DNA from: Candidatus Gastranaerophilales bacterium
GTDB lineage: Bacteria > Cyanobacteriota > Vampirovibrionia > Gastranaerophilales > Gastranaerophilaceae
NCBI GenBank assembly: GCA_944323335.1
Contig: CALUSB010000020.1
Coordinates: 1 to 32,755 of the forward strand
Direction: 5' to 3'
Length of the DNA: 32,755 nucleotides
A program made the position numbers and the translations under genes. The notes below the pieces were generated by a model. That model saw only the letters and a list, made by a program, of their open reading frames with translations. It was not told where the DNA came from and searched no databases. Every line of letters starts with the position of its first letter. Position 1 is the first letter of the stretch. Shown here one piece after another: positions 24,425 through 32,568 of the stretch.

Positions 24425-24736
24425 ATGCTAAATGATGTAAATGAAAATAATATCCCAAAAGACTTAGAGCAAATGATAAACACAATTAATAAAAATCAAA
24501 ACGGGATAAAGTTTCAGATTAAAGTTTGTGCTAACTCAAAGAAAAACTCTATTGAGTTTAGTGAAAATTATATAAAGCTTAAAATATCCAAACCCGCAGT
24601 TGACGGCAAGGCAAACAAAGAGATAATAAATTTTTTAAGCGATATTTTAAATTTGCCTAAAAATAATATTAAAATTCTTAACGGAGAAAAATCATCTCTT
24701 AAAATGTTACTTTTTACGCCCAAAACTTTACAATAG
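24425..24736 (+). CDS. DUF167/YggU family protein
   Basis: About 103 residues. The core (about 35-100) has the DUF167 pattern: 'IKFQIKVCANSKKNSIEF', 'LKISKPAVDGKANKEIINFL' with the invariant P-A-V-D-G-K-A-N, and 'V-x-I-L-x-G-x-x-S'-like 'IKILNGEKSSLK'. The function of the family is not established. The start is uncertain: TTG 24410, ATG 24425 and ATG 24473 are all in frame, none with a clear Shine-Dalgarno, and the core does not need the first 30 residues. A 14-codon ORF (24391-24435) in another frame overlaps this start. It is divergent from relA. Confidence 0.8.
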   Translation: MLNDVNENNIPKDLEQMINTINKNQNGIKFQIKVCANSKKNSIEFSENYIKLKISKPAVDGKANKEIINFLSDILNLPKNNIKILNGEKSSLKMLLFTPKTLQ

Positions 24737-24768
24737 TAACAAATACACTTCATATTTTAAAAAAATTA

Positions 24769-24777
24769 TGTTATAAT
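24769..24777 (+). promoter_or_regulatory. Extended -10 promoter of the GGDEF/HD-GYP gene
   Basis: TGTTATAAT (24769-24777) is a TGN-extended perfect -10. The leader to GTG 24853 is about 70 nt. No clear -35 is seen at 17 bp, which extended -10 promoters do not need. Confidence 0.5.
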
Positions 24778-24852
24778 TCGTTACAAAAGAGCAATTATTA
24801 ATCTGTATTCGATTTATAAATATCAAGTGAAGAATTTTTTCGGAAGGTTGAC

Positions 24853-26715
24853 GTGAATTTTTACAAAAATCCCCATAATCCAACCAATCAGACGGGTGAA
24901 ACAGATATAAAATCAGAAGATTCTAAGCTGAGTGTGCTTTTTTCAAACCCCATTACCGCTCAAAAAGCTATGCCGCAGAACAACAGAACAAGCGCAAACA
25001 GGCTGTATGGCGGCTATTCTTCAAATTTAAACACAAAGAATCTTAATATTAACTACAAGCAAACCCTAAAAATTATAAACGAAGTACTTATGCAAAAATC
25101 TGACATAGGTCAGCTCTTTTATATGCTGCATAACGTATTATCTGCAAACATGCAGGCAAACTTCAGTGCTATAGGGCTTCTAAATGCTCAATCAAACTGC
25201 GTAAATGTAAAATTGATTGATAAAATAGGTTCAATTTACAACACAAAAATTATGTTAAATGATGACACAAACCCTCTGATTAAGTCATATTTAACAAAAA
25301 CTATACAAACTTGTCAGGATAATAAATTTTTAAGAGCAAACTACCTAAGCAGCTCTCCTTGTATAATTTTACCCCTTGTATCTTTTGGAGAATGTCTTGG
25401 AGTATTTATCGTAGGCGATAATCATCTAAACAGCTGCACAGAATTGTATCAGTTCTTAGCAAATTATATTGCAATTTTTGCTCACAATAGAAATCTTGCT
25501 GAACTTGTGGATAAAAACACAGACATTGACTCACTTACGGGTCTTGCCAACCACAAGTGTTTCCAAGAAGAACTTATAAGACAAATCGAAAGCTGCAACA
25601 AGTCAAATTCACCGCTTTCGGTTTGTATATTTGATGTATTGAATATTTCTCAAATAAACAGAGAATTTGGTCACGCCAAGGGTGACGAGATAATAAAAAC
25701 GGTTGCAAAGAAAATCAAGCAAAACATCAGAAACACTGACTTTGCAGGTCGTTACGGCGGAGATGAAATAAGTATCATTATGCCAAATACCTCAACAGAT
25801 GAAGCAAAATACATTGCAGAATATTTATCTTACGCTCTTTCTTGCGTACTTATAGATGATGTAGGCCCTGTTAAATTAAGCTGCGGTATAGCAACATATC
25901 CGCAAACTTCAAAAAATCACGAGAAGCTCGTACTTCTTGCAGAACAGGCAATGTATATTTCAAAGAGCAAGTGTTACGAAAGCGGCGAGTGCGTGATTGT
26001 CACATCAGAAGACTACAACTTCTGGGATGATGAGGCTCTTAAATGCTTTGCGGAAGTATTAACCAAAAAACATGCACAAATTGGTGTGGACTTTGAAGAA
26101 GAACTTATCCACAAATTCCACAACGAACAGATTTTATCAAGCAAGCACATGCTTGAAGTTGTAACTTCTCTGGCGGGTACAATCGATGCTAAAGACCCAT
26201 ATACAAAAGGTCACTCGACACTTGTGTCACGCTACAGTGAGGCTCTTGCCAGAGCTATCAATCTGCCTGAGGCTGAAGTTGAGCGCATTAAACTGGGTGC
26301 ACTGCTTCATGATATAGGTAAAATAGGCATCCCTGAAAACGTACTTAGAAAACCCGCTATGCTTGATGATGAAGAGTGGGAAATTATGAAACAGCACCCT
26401 GTAATCGGTGCAGAAAAAGTTCTTGCTCCAAACGAATCACTTCGCGACTTAATACCTATGGTTAAATATCACCACGAACACTGGGACGGCACAGGCTATC
26501 CTTGCGGTTTAAAAGGAGAAGAAATACCGCTTAATGCAAGAATTGTGTCTATTGCAGATGCTTACCATGCTCTTGTATCAGACAGACCGTACAGAAAAGG
26601 CTTAAGCGTAGAAAAAGCTTGCGAAATCCTTAAACTCGGAGCAGGCGTACAGTGGGATAAAGAGCTTGTGAGACAATTTATTGTAATTGCACCAAGTTTA
26701 TCTACTACTGTTTAG
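24853..26715 (+). CDS. GAF-GGDEF-HD-GYP cyclic-di-GMP enzyme
   Basis: 620 residues. Residues 1-70 are polar; about 75-215 look like a GAF-type sensor. A GGDEF domain (about 220-370) carries R-Y-G-G-D-E-I (300-306) and an intact product-inhibition I-site R-N-T-D (293-296), exactly five residues before GGDEI. The HD-GYP domain (about 425-610) has H486-D487 ('LLHDIGKIGIPENVL'), H540-H541 with 'W-D-G-T-G-Y-P', and 'D-A-Y-H-A-L-V-S-D-R-P-Y-R'. Synthase and phosphodiesterase active sites thus both look intact in one soluble protein. The start is GTG with GGAAGG five bases upstream. It is probably a regulator of motility or attachment. The 3' end overlaps the converging glycosyltransferase by four bases. 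Confidence 0.9.
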   Translation: MNFYKNPHNPTNQTGETDIKSEDSKLSVLFSNPITAQKAMPQNNRTSANRLYGGYSSNLNTKNLNINYKQTLKIINEVLMQKSDIGQLFYMLHNVLSANMQANFSAIGLLNAQSNCVNVKLIDKIGSIYNTKIMLNDDTNPLIKSYLTKTIQTCQDNKFLRANYLSSSPCIILPLVSFGECLGVFIVGDNHLNSCTELYQFLANYIAIFAHNRNLAELVDKNTDIDSLTGLANHKCFQEELIRQIESCNKSNSPLSVCIFDVLNISQINREFGHAKGDEIIKTVAKKIKQNIRNTDFAGRYGGDEISIIMPNTSTDEAKYIAEYLSYALSCVLIDDVGPVKLSCGIATYPQTSKNHEKLVLLAEQAMYISKSKCYESGECVIVTSEDYNFWDDEALKCFAEVLTKKHAQIGVDFEEELIHKFHNEQILSSKHMLEVVTSLAGTIDAKDPYTKGHSTLVSRYSEALARAINLPEAEVERIKLGALLHDIGKIGIPENVLRKPAMLDDEEWEIMKQHPVIGAEKVLAPNESLRDLIPMVKYHHEHWDGTGYPCGLKGEEIPLNARIVSIADAYHALVSDRPYRKGLSVEKACEILKLGAGVQWDKELVRQFIVIAPSLSTTV

Positions 26716-27500
26716 ATGTGATAATACTCAAGCTCTTCATCAGGGTTTAGTTTTTTTGCGCCTTTTTCAAATATTTTTGACTTGTAAATACCTGTATTTG
26801 CAAGGAAATAATCAGTGCTCACCTTAAGTACGCCAAGACCGTATTTTAGCGAGCGCTTGAAGTTTATCGAGCTTGCGTCTGGAAAATACTTAGTAGGGCA
26901 AGATATTTCACCTATTTTAAATCCGTAATAAAAACAAAGCGCAAGCATTTCATTGTCAAAAATAAAATCGTCATCGCACTCGCTAAGAGGCAGGGTTTTT
27001 AAAACTTCGGCGCTAAAGGCTCTAAAGCCCGTATGATATTCGGATAAACTTTTACCTGATAAAACATTTTGAAAAGCGGTTAAAAATTTGTTTGAAACAT
27101 ACTTATACAAAGGCATACCGCCTTTTCTCGCCGAGCCCGTTAACATTCTTGAGGCAATAGCTGCGTCATACTCTCCAAAAGCAATCATAGACGCCATAGC
27201 GGGGATTAGTTTTGGCGTATATTGATAATCAGGATGCAGCATAATGACAATATCAGCGTTTTCCTTTAGCGCTGCAATGTAGCATGACTTTTGATTAGCG
27301 CCGTAGCCAAGGTTATTTTTATGAACAATTGTGGTGATACCCAAGTTTTTTGCTATTTCTTTTGTTTTATCAATTGAATTATCATCAACAAGAATAACTG
27401 AGTCTACAATACCTTTATATATCTCGGAAAATGTCTTTTCAAGGGTTTTCTCCGCATTGTATGCAGGCATTATAACTACGACTTTTTTGTTGTTTATCAT
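26712..27500 (-). CDS. Family 2 glycosyltransferase (dolichyl/polyprenyl-phosphate sugar type)
   Basis: 262 residues. N-terminal 'VVVIMPAYNAEKTLEKTF' and 'ILVDDNSIDKT' (about 36-46) bind nucleotide sugar; 'NLGYGANQKSCYIAAL' and 'IVIMLHPDYQYTP' complete the GT-A fold with the D-Y-Q metal-binding region. These are features of polyprenyl-phosphate mannosyl/glucosyltransferases, which load sugars on lipid carriers for surface polymers. There is no obvious membrane helix, so it would act as a peripheral enzyme. Donor and acceptor cannot be told. The start lacks a Shine-Dalgarno and lies six bases after TAAAAT, with TTGCAA 17 bp further up, so it is probably leaderless. Confidence 0.85.
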   Translation of the reverse strand: MINNKKVVVIMPAYNAEKTLEKTFSEIYKGIVDSVILVDDNSIDKTKEIAKNLGITTIVHKNNLGYGANQKSCYIAALKENADIVIMLHPDYQYTPKLIPAMASMIAFGEYDAAIASRMLTGSARKGGMPLYKYVSNKFLTAFQNVLSGKSLSEYHTGFRAFSAEVLKTLPLSECDDDFIFDNEMLALCFYYGFKIGEISCPTKYFPDASSINFKRSLKYGLGVLKVSTDYFLANTGIYKSKIFEKGAKKLNPDEELEYYHI

Positions 27501-27506
27501 ACATAT

Positions 27507-27558
27507 ATTTTAGTTGTAAACTTAATTAGTTGCAAATGATTAAATAAAAAAATATAAT
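27507..27558. promoter_or_regulatory. Divergent promoters sharing one palindromic -35
   Basis: TTGCAA (27530-27535) reads the same on both strands. Rightward it is followed after 17 bp by TATAAT (27553-27558) and, after seven bases, by ATG 27566. Leftward it is followed after 17 bp by TAAAAT (27512-27507) and, after six bases, by ATG 27500. One -35 hexamer therefore appears to serve two divergent leaderless genes. Confidence 0.6.
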
Positions 27559-27565
27559 AAAAGCT

Positions 27566-29248
27566 ATGAGCCCACAAGAAGAAAACTCTATAGATTACAT
27601 AAAAAAGTCCTTTGAACTAAAAAATTCAAAGTTATATAAAGAAGCAATTGAAATGCTCTATAAAGCTCTCGAGCTTGAAGAGGGCAGAGCAAATACTGAA
27701 ATTATCTCTCAAATAGGCGATTTGTATGTGCTTTTAAAAAACTACGAGCGCGCCATTGAAGAGTATGAAAAAGTTTTGGATATTGACAAAAAACACATCC
27801 ACTCGCTTGATGAAATGTCAAAAATATATTTTCTTATGGGCAATTATCCAAAAGCTCTTGAGGTGTCCAAAAAGCTCCTTGAGTCAACAAGTGAAGCAAA
27901 ATATTACATAAATCATTTTCAAATTTTATATAAACTCGGCTATTTTGATAAAATGCGCGAGCTGTATGAATCAATAAGCGAAAACTTAAAAAATCACCCC
28001 CATATACTATACCTTATGTCAAAAACCGGATTGTACCCAAAGGTAGAATTTCTAAAAAGAGCGGCAGATGGAGATAAAAACCTTGCTTGTGCTTATTTTG
28101 AACTTGCCATAGAGTATTTTAACGAAGAAAAATTCGATGAGGCAAAACCGCTTTTTAAACATGTAATTGAGTTAGAAAAAAATTCAAACGCATATTTTTA
28201 CCTTGGAATGATTGAGCATATTGAGGGCAATTTCTTTGATGCGATTGATGATTACCTTGAATGTATAAAGCTTGATAAAACAAATGACAAATGCTGCTTT
28301 GAACTTGCAAAAGCATACATTGACATTAACTGGCTTGAAGAGGCTCAAATTGCAATTAAAGGCTCTATAGGAATTTTAAAACTAAAAGACGAAAACTCTC
28401 CAAAACTTAACGAGCATCATTTTTTACTCGCTTGGATTTTATCTAAACAAGACGATACAAAAGGTGCGCTTTTGTATCTTGATTTAATAGATAAAGATTC
28501 AAAAATGTATCCTAATGCTCAAATTCTTAAAAATACCCTTAATTTAACAAGCGACAACTACATAAGCGCAAAAGAAGTTTTGGAAAATTATTACAATAAC
28601 AACCCCGATGATTCAAAAAACCCGATTTTAATAGAATCACTGGGCAAGATTTATAAAAACCTTAAACTATACAGAGACGCGATAAATCTTTACGAAAAAG
28701 CACTTGAGTTTTTCCCGAATTCTCTTTTTTATGCGCTTGAATTAACAGATATTTTAATTGATGACAAACAATATGACAAAGCTCTTGAACTTGCAAAAAA
28801 ACTTGAACATCAAGCACCCAAGTGCCCAAGCACTTATAATTCTTTGGCAAGAATATATTACAGACTAAAAAACTACGATGCTGCAATTGAAAATTTAAAA
28901 ATTCTAAATCAGCTTGACATAAATAACGCAGAGGGATTTTATTTCTTAGGCCTTGTACAAAATGACACCTGTCAAGCTCAGGCAGCACTTGAGAACTTCA
29001 AAATCGCCCTTACGCTTAATCCCATGCCCGCAAAATACTACGCTCAAACCGCAAGAGCATACGAAACTCTCGGCGATTATGAAAACGCTATGCTCTATAT
29101 AAAGGAAGCAATTGAAATAGCGCCCGAAGAGATTAATTACAAAAGGCAGGCAAAAGACATAGCCCAAAAAATGAACGACAAAGAAAAAGTCGACTTTTAT
29201 TCCTCTCAAATCAGCCGCCTTGAGCAGCTTTTAAGACAAAGGGGCTAG
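27566..29248 (+). CDS. Large TPR-repeat protein
   Basis: 560 residues, essentially all tetratricopeptide repeats, with perhaps 12-14 units. Examples are 'LYKEAIEMLYKALELEEG', 'NYERAIEEYEKVLDIDKKH', 'AYFYLGMIEHIEGNFFDAID', 'LYRDAINLYEKALEFFPNS', 'NAEGFYFLGLVQNDTCQAQA' and 'DYENAMLYIKEAIEIAPEE'. There is no signal peptide or membrane segment. It is the longest TPR protein of the three in this window, and a scaffold for multi-protein assembly is likely. The start has no Shine-Dalgarno but an excellent -35/-10 pair ending seven bases upstream. The stop overlaps the converging U32 gene by four bases. Confidence 0.85.
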   Translation: MSPQEENSIDYIKKSFELKNSKLYKEAIEMLYKALELEEGRANTEIISQIGDLYVLLKNYERAIEEYEKVLDIDKKHIHSLDEMSKIYFLMGNYPKALEVSKKLLESTSEAKYYINHFQILYKLGYFDKMRELYESISENLKNHPHILYLMSKTGLYPKVEFLKRAADGDKNLACAYFELAIEYFNEEKFDEAKPLFKHVIELEKNSNAYFYLGMIEHIEGNFFDAIDDYLECIKLDKTNDKCCFELAKAYIDINWLEEAQIAIKGSIGILKLKDENSPKLNEHHFLLAWILSKQDDTKGALLYLDLIDKDSKMYPNAQILKNTLNLTSDNYISAKEVLENYYNNNPDDSKNPILIESLGKIYKNLKLYRDAINLYEKALEFFPNSLFYALELTDILIDDKQYDKALELAKKLEHQAPKCPSTYNSLARIYYRLKNYDAAIENLKILNQLDINNAEGFYFLGLVQNDTCQAQAALENFKIALTLNPMPAKYYAQTARAYETLGDYENAMLYIKEAIEIAPEEINYKRQAKDIAQKMNDKEKVDFYSSQISRLEQLLRQRG

Positions 29249-31044
29249 TTTTCTTCTTTTATAATCATTTCACAGTTTTTGCAGTCAAACTCAAGCTTGA
29301 ATTTCTTTGAATTTTCATTCAGCAAAAATAGCTTCTCTTTTTGATTTGCACCTTTTTTAAGGCACATGTTTAATGCTCGCCTTATGCAGTGCTTTGTCCT
29401 CATAAGCTCAGCGCTTTGGACTTTTTTTGCTTCGTATGATTTTTCTTTAACATCAACTCCGCAATCCTTATAAAATTCAAGTGCTTTTGTGTTGTGAACA
29501 TTCAACCTGTAGTCATTATTTTTAATCGGAAATTTTGCGGGAGTAATAACTTTATTTTTACGACATGCGCGTTTTTTTTCGTATTCTTCAAGTCTGTTTT
29601 TTATAGCTTTATCAAAAAGCTCTCTTCTGTGTGCATTAATCTGCGCAACCCTTAGAAAAGGAATACTGTTTTCATCTTTAAAATCTATATTTTCGACATA
29701 AAAATCGCTCTCGCCGGATTTTTGAAGTTGTGATATATATGTTTTTTTAACAACATCAGGGTTAGTTGCACTTTGTGCGTCTTTAATTTCAACACTTGCT
29801 AAAATACCATCTTCATCAACAGAGGTTATTTTATCTTGATAAACAGTTATCTTTATTGCAATTTTTCTTTTTGTTTTTGAATTTCTTAATTTTTTTTCAA
29901 ATTCAAAATCTAAATTCCTATATATTTCTTGCCCTGTTTTTAATTCAGGCATTTTGTTGGGGTATACAAAATACCCGCCTTGCGTTTTTTCAACCTTATT
30001 TACAAGCATTCCGGACAACTCGCCTGCAAAAAATCCGCTCAGGCCATCCTGCGGGTTAATTTGAATTTTTGTTTTTACTTTAAAATATTTATTGTTCTTA
30101 AACTCAACCTTACCTATAAATTCTCCCCTGTTTTTTGGCGTATCGAGGTTAAAAATATCATCATTTTTGCCGCGAAGAAAATATGAAGTATAATCGCGAT
30201 TAAAACTTTTGTTTAAGTCCGGCGCAAAGTCGTAAAATACTTTTCCCGATGATATTCTTTTATAGTTTTTAAGCTTCAAATTATAAAAAGCAGTGACATT
30301 TTTTACATAATTTTCATCTTTTAAGCGTCCCTCAATTTTAAAAGACACAACACCTGCTTTTACTAAATCATCTATACAATCCTTGGCGCAAAAATCTTTA
30401 AGATTAAGCAAATGCTTATCTTTTACATAAATTTTTCCCTTATCGTTAATAAGAGTATATTTTTTTCTGCAAGGCTGCGCACACTCGCCCCGATTAGCCG
30501 AGCGAGCGCCTTGAGAACGACTCAAATAGCACTGACCGCTGTATGAAACACAAAGTGCACCGTGGATAAAAGTTTCTATTTCTATTTTTGAATTTTTACA
30601 TATTTCTTTTATCTCATCTAATGACAACTCCCGAGCAAGAATCGCCCTGTCAAAACCAAGCTTTTCAAAAAATTTAACCTTGTCTAAATCCCTTATATCA
30701 CACTGTGTGCTTGCCGAGATTAAAAAAGGAGGCAATTTGAGCTTTAAAATACCAAAATCTTGAACAATTACGCCGTCTACACCGATTTTATAAAGGTCAT
30801 CAAGCATTTTTTGCACTTGATTTATTTCACTGTCATCAAGTATTGTATTTAGCGTCACATACACTCTTGCAAAAAACTTATGAGCATATTTTGCAACTTG
30901 AGCTATATCTTCAAGACTGTTTGAGGCATTTTTCCTTGCTCCGTATGAGGGAGCACCTATATATACGGCATCTGCACCATATTCAATAGCTGATATCGCA
31001 CATTTTTTATCTTTAGCGGGAGAAAGTAATTCCAGTTTATTCAT
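29245..31044 (-). CDS. rlhA: U32 family protein, RlhA-like 23S rRNA hydroxylation enzyme
   Basis: 599 residues from ATG 31044 (a GTG at 31056 adds four). The N-terminal domain reads 'LELLSPAKDKKCAISAIEYG', 'ADAVYIGAPSYGAR' and the hallmark 'CVSYSGQCYLS-x-x-x-G-A-R-x-A-N-R-G-E-C-A-Q-P-C-R', which carries the conserved cysteines. The length and a C-terminal module (M-R-T-K-H-C ... C ... F-D-C-K-N-C-E-M) match the long U32 proteins such as E. coli RlhA (YdcP), needed for 23S rRNA C2501 hydroxylation, rather than the shorter TrhP (YegQ). Despite the 'peptidase U32' name, a protease role is doubtful. The exact substrate is inferred from length and domains. Confidence 0.8.
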   Translation of the reverse strand: MNKLELLSPAKDKKCAISAIEYGADAVYIGAPSYGARKNASNSLEDIAQVAKYAHKFFARVYVTLNTILDDSEINQVQKMLDDLYKIGVDGVIVQDFGILKLKLPPFLISASTQCDIRDLDKVKFFEKLGFDRAILARELSLDEIKEICKNSKIEIETFIHGALCVSYSGQCYLSRSQGARSANRGECAQPCRKKYTLINDKGKIYVKDKHLLNLKDFCAKDCIDDLVKAGVVSFKIEGRLKDENYVKNVTAFYNLKLKNYKRISSGKVFYDFAPDLNKSFNRDYTSYFLRGKNDDIFNLDTPKNRGEFIGKVEFKNNKYFKVKTKIQINPQDGLSGFFAGELSGMLVNKVEKTQGGYFVYPNKMPELKTGQEIYRNLDFEFEKKLRNSKTKRKIAIKITVYQDKITSVDEDGILASVEIKDAQSATNPDVVKKTYISQLQKSGESDFYVENIDFKDENSIPFLRVAQINAHRRELFDKAIKNRLEEYEKKRACRKNKVITPAKFPIKNNDYRLNVHNTKALEFYKDCGVDVKEKSYEAKKVQSAELMRTKHCIRRALNMCLKKGANQKEKLFLLNENSKKFKLEFDCKNCEMIIKEEN

Positions 31045-31124
31045 TTTATGGTCCACAAATACTATTAAAATATCTTATTTTTTAAAGGTCAATAATACAA
31101 ATATAATTTATAAGTATGTATCTT

Positions 31125-31135
31125 TTTGTAACAAA
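31125..31135 (+). repeat. Dyad motif TTTGTAACAAA, copy 3
   Basis: Here the symmetry extends to TTTTTGT-A-ACAAAAA (31123-31137). It lies upstream of the rlhA-like gene (-) and of the terminator-bounded stretch on the plus strand. Confidence 0.25.
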
Positions 31136-31150
31136 AATGTTTTTATAATA

Positions 31151-31287
31151 TTGTAAAATTTACACTTTTTATTTAACATACAAATATATTTTACAACTAC
31201 ATTGCCAATACTCCCCAAAACAAGAAAGATACGCAAATGGTTAAAAGTTATCGCGAAGCGTTTTCGCAAATAAAATTTAACAAATAA
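31151..31287 (+). other. Possible short transcript ending in a terminator
   Basis: A weak promoter (TTGTAA 31151-31156, 17 bp, TAACAT 31174-31179) precedes a stretch that ends in a good intrinsic terminator and contains no full gene. It holds a 16-codon ORF (ATG 31237 to TAA 31285-31287) that lacks a strong ribosome binding site. A small RNA or leader peptide is possible. The rest of the 31057-31425 gap is AT-rich and otherwise featureless. Confidence 0.3.
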
Positions 31288-31313
31288 AAGGTGGCAGTTT
31301 TGTCACCTTTTTT
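31286..31313 (+). terminator. Intrinsic terminator without an assigned gene
   Basis: AAAAGGTGGCA (31286-31296), loop GTTT, TGTCACCTTTT (31301-31311), then TT. An 11-bp stem with one G-T pair. On the plus strand nothing annotated precedes it within the gap; on the minus strand it would lack an upstream gene, since 31426 is plus-strand. Confidence 0.8.
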
Positions 31314-31425
31314 ATTATCAATAATTAATTTATTTGTTTGATTTATTTTCAAAAATTCTCCCCGTTTTGGTACAATACATATAAATATAATTGATATATA
31401 AAAGATAAGAAAGAAAACAGAGAAA

Positions 31426-32043
31426 ATGAAACAATACCTGCAAACACTAAGCATGTCGCCCGAGTTAAACGGAGCAGTCAGTTGTCTTTTGCTTTATATT
31501 TTTATGAAAATTTTCTTTAAAAAAGATTCAATCTCAAAAATTCAAAAAAGGCTTGATAATGATGAATATCTTATATGCGACATAACTCCTGTATTTTTCT
31601 TTGATTATTTATTATCTTTTGTATACGGTTTTCATTTTAAAAAAATCCTGACTGATATCAACTTAAATAACCCTTTATGTGTCATTCTATCGGTTATTTT
31701 TATTGCAGGGGGAGCGCTTTTGTTAATGGTTTTGGCTTCGCCTAAGACATTTATATCAAACAAAAGAATAATCTGCGAACCGGGATTTTTTCCGCTTGTT
31801 AAAAAAGAAAACAAAAGAAAGTATCACTACTGCAACATAACTAAATGCAGAGAAAAATGGACAATTTTTGGCAAGAAATTTATAATTGATTTTAAAACAA
31901 ACCCAAAATCTTGCGTCATGTATAAAATAACCACTTTTTACTACAATGTGGCAAGAAAAATTCTCCTAAGCGCCTATGAAAGCTCATATGAAAGCAACCT
32001 GATACATATTGAAAAAGAGCCTAAATATGCCAAAACAAAGTAA
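31426..32043 (+). CDS. Unrecognised membrane protein, possible PH-like domain
   Basis: 205 residues. Hydrophobic segments lie at about 15-30, 53-68 and 86-104. The C-terminal part (about 105-190) is beta-rich and polar: 'TFISNKRIICEPGFFPLVKK' then 'YHYCNITKCREKWTIFGKKF', reminiscent of bacterial PH-like membrane-associated domains in which a 'T-x-x-R-I' strand follows the membrane helices. The match is pattern-level only. The start has a purine-rich GAGAAA upstream and a TATAAT at 31386-31391. The 3' end overlaps the acetyltransferase start, so the two are likely co-expressed. Confidence 0.6.
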   Translation: MKQYLQTLSMSPELNGAVSCLLLYIFMKIFFKKDSISKIQKRLDNDEYLICDITPVFFFDYLLSFVYGFHFKKILTDINLNNPLCVILSVIFIAGGALLLMVLASPKTFISNKRIICEPGFFPLVKKENKRKYHYCNITKCREKWTIFGKKFIIDFKTNPKSCVMYKITTFYYNVARKILLSAYESSYESNLIHIEKEPKYAKTK

Positions 32044-32566
32044 TATGTTTGGACAATCACAAAGACTTATTTACAGAAAAATTACAATTGATGATTTTGA
32101 TGAAATTTATCAAATGATGAATACAAAATCTGTAAAAGAAGTCTGGGAGCAGAATTTTAGCAAAAAAGATATAATAAACTGGATAAAAAAATGTAAAAAT
32201 TCGTACTGCCAAGAGGGTTTAGGATTTTATATTATTCAAGATAAAGAAACTTCAAACGTAGTCGGACAAGTGTCTTTAAGTGACGATGAGATAAATGGAA
32301 ATATTTTTTATGAAATAGGCTATATTTTACATGAAAAATACACAAAAAAAGGCTACGCAACAGAAGCGGCAAAGTTTATGGCACAATTTGCATTCGATAA
32401 ACTCAATCTTGAAGAAGTAATATTTGAAATAAGACCAAACAATATAGCATCAATTAAAGTTGCAAAAAGGCTTGGTGCAAAGCAGGCGAGGAGTTTTACA
32501 AAACAAGTTAACACAAAAAAAATTGAGCATTTGATTTTTACACTAAAGAATCCAAAATACAAATAA
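32027..32566 (+). CDS. GNAT family N-acetyltransferase (RimJ/RimL-like)
   Basis: 179 residues from ATG 32027. The frame is open to TTG 32009; ATG 32027 is preferred because it has AAGAG about eight bases upstream and precedes the first strand 'RLIYRKITIDDFDEIYQMM'. GNAT motif A is visible as 'EIGYILHEKYTKKGYATEAA' (the usual R/Q-x-x-G-x-A acetyl-CoA loop reads K-K-G-Y-A-T), followed by 'IFEIRPNNIASIKVAKRLGA', typical of the RimJ/RimL group that acetylates protein N-termini or small amines. The substrate is unknown. It overlaps the preceding gene by 17 bases and converges on tRNA-Thr with two bases between. Confidence 0.85.
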   Translation: MPKQSNMFGQSQRLIYRKITIDDFDEIYQMMNTKSVKEVWEQNFSKKDIINWIKKCKNSYCQEGLGFYIIQDKETSNVVGQVSLSDDEINGNIFYEIGYILHEKYTKKGYATEAAKFMAQFAFDKLNLEEVIFEIRPNNIASIKVAKRLGAKQARSFTKQVNTKKIEHLIFTLKNPKYK

Positions 32567-32568
32567 AC

